Positions 6,524-6,926 of a DNA stretch of 6,926 bases are shown one piece after another. The notes beneath the pieces are model-generated. The model saw only the letters and a program-made list of their open reading frames with translations. It was not told the DNA's origin and made no database searches. Both the position numbers and the translations under genes were made by a program. How positions within the stretch are numbered: position 1 is the stretch's first letter; each line of letters opens with the position of its first letter. Source of the stretch: JALHMQ01 sp020248785 (GTDB taxonomy: Bacteria > Pseudomonadota > Gammaproteobacteria > Burkholderiales > Burkholderiaceae_F); the NCBI GenBank assembly GCA_046343415.1, contig JBKDNL010000008.1, forward strand, positions 1 through 6,926, read 5' to 3'.

Positions 6524-6544
6524 GAAGTTGGCTGCGCCAACTTC
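6524..6544. repeat. Perfect 9-bp hairpin GAAGTTGGC-TGC-GCCAACTTC
   Basis: A perfect inverted repeat with a 3-nt loop, ending exactly where the larger imperfect inverted repeat at 6545-6626 begins. No T run follows, so it is not an obvious terminator. The adjacency suggests both belong to one structured site, possibly an element end. Confidence 0.6.
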
Positions 6545-6626
6545 ACATAACGGGCTGTTGCACGCACGCCCGGCGTTCCGTTCGCAAGCTCACTCCCGCC
6601 GGGCATGCGCGCAACCCCCGTTATGT
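6545..6626. repeat. 82-bp attC-like imperfect inverted repeat
   Basis: The outer arms ACATAACGGG (6545-6554) and CCCGTTATGT (6617-6626) are perfect. Inside, GTTGC (6557-6561) pairs with GCAAC (6611-6615), CGCA (6563-6566) with TGCG (6606-6609), and GCCCGGCG (6568-6575) with CGCCGGGC (6597-6604). Single mismatches or small bulges separate the stems, and the loop is 21 nt. The layout of outer AAC...GTT boxes, interrupted stem, unpaired bases and variable loop resembles integron attC sites, but the outer boxes do not fully fit the RYYYAAC/GTTRRRY consensus. Confidence 0.55.
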
Positions 6627-6649
6627 CTTGCGCCCCTCCGCGCCTGCGC

Positions 6650-6681
6650 GGGCATCGGCTCGGAGTACCGAGCCCATGCCC
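6650..6681. repeat. 14-bp-arm hairpin with AGTA loop
   Basis: GGGCATCGGCTCGG (6650-6663) pairs with CCGAGCCCATGCCC (6668-6681) except for one C-C mismatch, with loop AGTA. The apex CGGAGTACCG (6661-6670) is repeated exactly at 6708-6717 in the next hairpin. Confidence 0.6.
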
Positions 6682-6695
6682 GCCCAATGCCGATG

Positions 6696-6734
6696 CTCGT
6701 GCGCACCCGGAGTACCGGCAGCGCAAGTCACGAG
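6696..6734. repeat. Second AGTA-loop hairpin, imperfect arms
   Basis: CTCGT-GCGC (6696-6704) and CCGG (6707-6710) pair with CCGG (6715-6718), GCGC (6721-6724) and ACGAG (6730-6734) around the loop AGTA (6711-6714), with unpaired bases between the stems. The apex CGGAGTACCG is identical to that of the hairpin 47 bp upstream. Confidence 0.5.
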
Positions 6735-6739
6735 GTCAG

Positions 6740-6755
6740 GCGCCGCAAGCGGCGC
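6740..6755. repeat. Hairpin GCGCCGC-AA-GCGGCGC
   Basis: Perfect 7-bp arms around AA (in practice a 6-bp stem with a CAAG loop). No T run follows, so a terminator role is not supported. Confidence 0.5.
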
Positions 6756-6789
6756 AGTCATGGTGTTGGCCCCCGCCCGCCCACCATCC

Positions 6790-6863
6790 GCCCCCCGAGG
6801 GGGCTCCCTGGCTCCCTCCACTGTCCTGGCCCAGCGTAGCGGCGGGCGCGCCCCCGCAAGGGG
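6790..6863. repeat. Two GC-only short hairpins near the window end
   Basis: GCCCCC-CGA-GGGGGC lies at 6790-6804 and CCCC-GCAA-GGGG at 6852-6863. In my recollection, C-run/G-run hairpins of this kind are frequent between genes of Burkholderiales, so they may mark a return to ordinary chromosomal intergenic DNA. No function can be assigned. Confidence 0.4.
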
Positions 6864-6926
6864 TGGCTGGGCCCCGTCGCGGCCCGGTCCCGGCGGGGCG
6901 CGGCCCGGCGTGAGGCCGGCCAGTGG

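Larger units (their letters stand above)
6294..6926. other. Gene-free, inverted-repeat-rich region after the recombinase
   Basis: These 633 bp contain open frames (for example 6348-6839 and 6605-6913), but their translations are low-complexity Arg/Pro/Ala sequence with no recognisable domain, as expected of very GC-rich non-coding DNA. The region is instead filled with hairpins, listed separately. Smaller ones are GCCGT-C-ACGGC (6377-6387), GGCCCTTG/CAAGGCC (6385-6405) and the 12-bp perfect palindrome at 6477-6488 (GCCCGGCCGGGC). No tRNA gene or CRISPR array is seen. Confidence 0.7.

Noticed and set aside
6545..6626. A genuine integron cassette array
   Set aside because: Only one attC-like repeat is visible, the outer boxes depart from consensus, no cassette gene flanks it and the recombinase is not clearly IntI.
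6348..6913. Plus-strand open frames after the recombinase
   Set aside because: Arg/Pro-rich translations without domains, overlapping the strong hairpins. Treated as non-coding.
6294..6926. CRISPR array or tRNA gene
   Set aside because: The repeats are inverted rather than regularly spaced direct repeats with unique spacers, and no cloverleaf or tRNA T-loop sequence was found.

Overview
The window is GC-rich, densely coded DNA with long antisense shadow frames. The protein families and the GC-rich mirror repeats near the right end fit a proteobacterium, most likely a betaproteobacterium of the Burkholderiales type. That placement is an inference from style, not from a marker gene.

Left part (1-1006, + strand): the 3' end of an Rhs (YD-repeat) polymorphic toxin gene whose beginning lies outside the window. 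It carries the conserved Rhs core up to the DPSGL junction, then a variable C-terminal tip of about 135 residues. A small gene overlapping its stop codon by an ATGA junction probably encodes the cognate immunity protein. Both the tip and the small gene look less GC-extreme than the core, as expected for an exchangeable toxin/immunity cassette.

Middle left (1014-2093, - strand): a compact three-gene operon reading leftward. It encodes an XRE-family repressor (120 aa), a 97-aa putative antitoxin and a PIN-domain toxin (140 aa, GTG start, 17-bp overlap with the antitoxin gene). It converges on the immunity gene with only 7 bp between stop codons.

Control region (about 2180-2274): two divergently firing promoters overlap face to face, with the -35 of one nearly coinciding with the -10 of the other. 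A perfect 7-4-7 palindrome (2225-2242) covers the repressor promoter's -35 and the predicted start of the rightward transcript. This looks like a phage- or element-type switch.

Middle right (2275-6293, + strand): a 997-aa primase-helicase fusion (CHC2 zinc finger, TOPRIM, P-loop ATPase, C-terminal winged-helix-like segment) is translationally coupled by ATGA to a 342-aa tyrosine recombinase with all six catalytic residues. Near the 3' end of the primase gene lies an array of five GGTCGG boxes, four of them spaced exactly 11 bp apart. Because 11 is not a multiple of 3 the boxes fall in all three reading phases, so this is a DNA-level repeat and a candidate iteron/origin.

Right end (6294-6926): no credible gene, but an unusually dense set of inverted repeats. 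These include an 82-bp attC-like imperfect hairpin, two hairpins with the same AGTA loop, and a two-tier stem-loop directly after the recombinase stop.

Taken together, 1014 to at least 6293 reads as a small mobile element with control (XRE), maintenance (PIN toxin-antitoxin), replication (primase-helicase plus possible iterons) and integration (recombinase plus structured DNA). It sits next to an Rhs toxin locus. No HUH transposase, relaxase, capsid or portal gene is present here, so its type and right boundary remain open.
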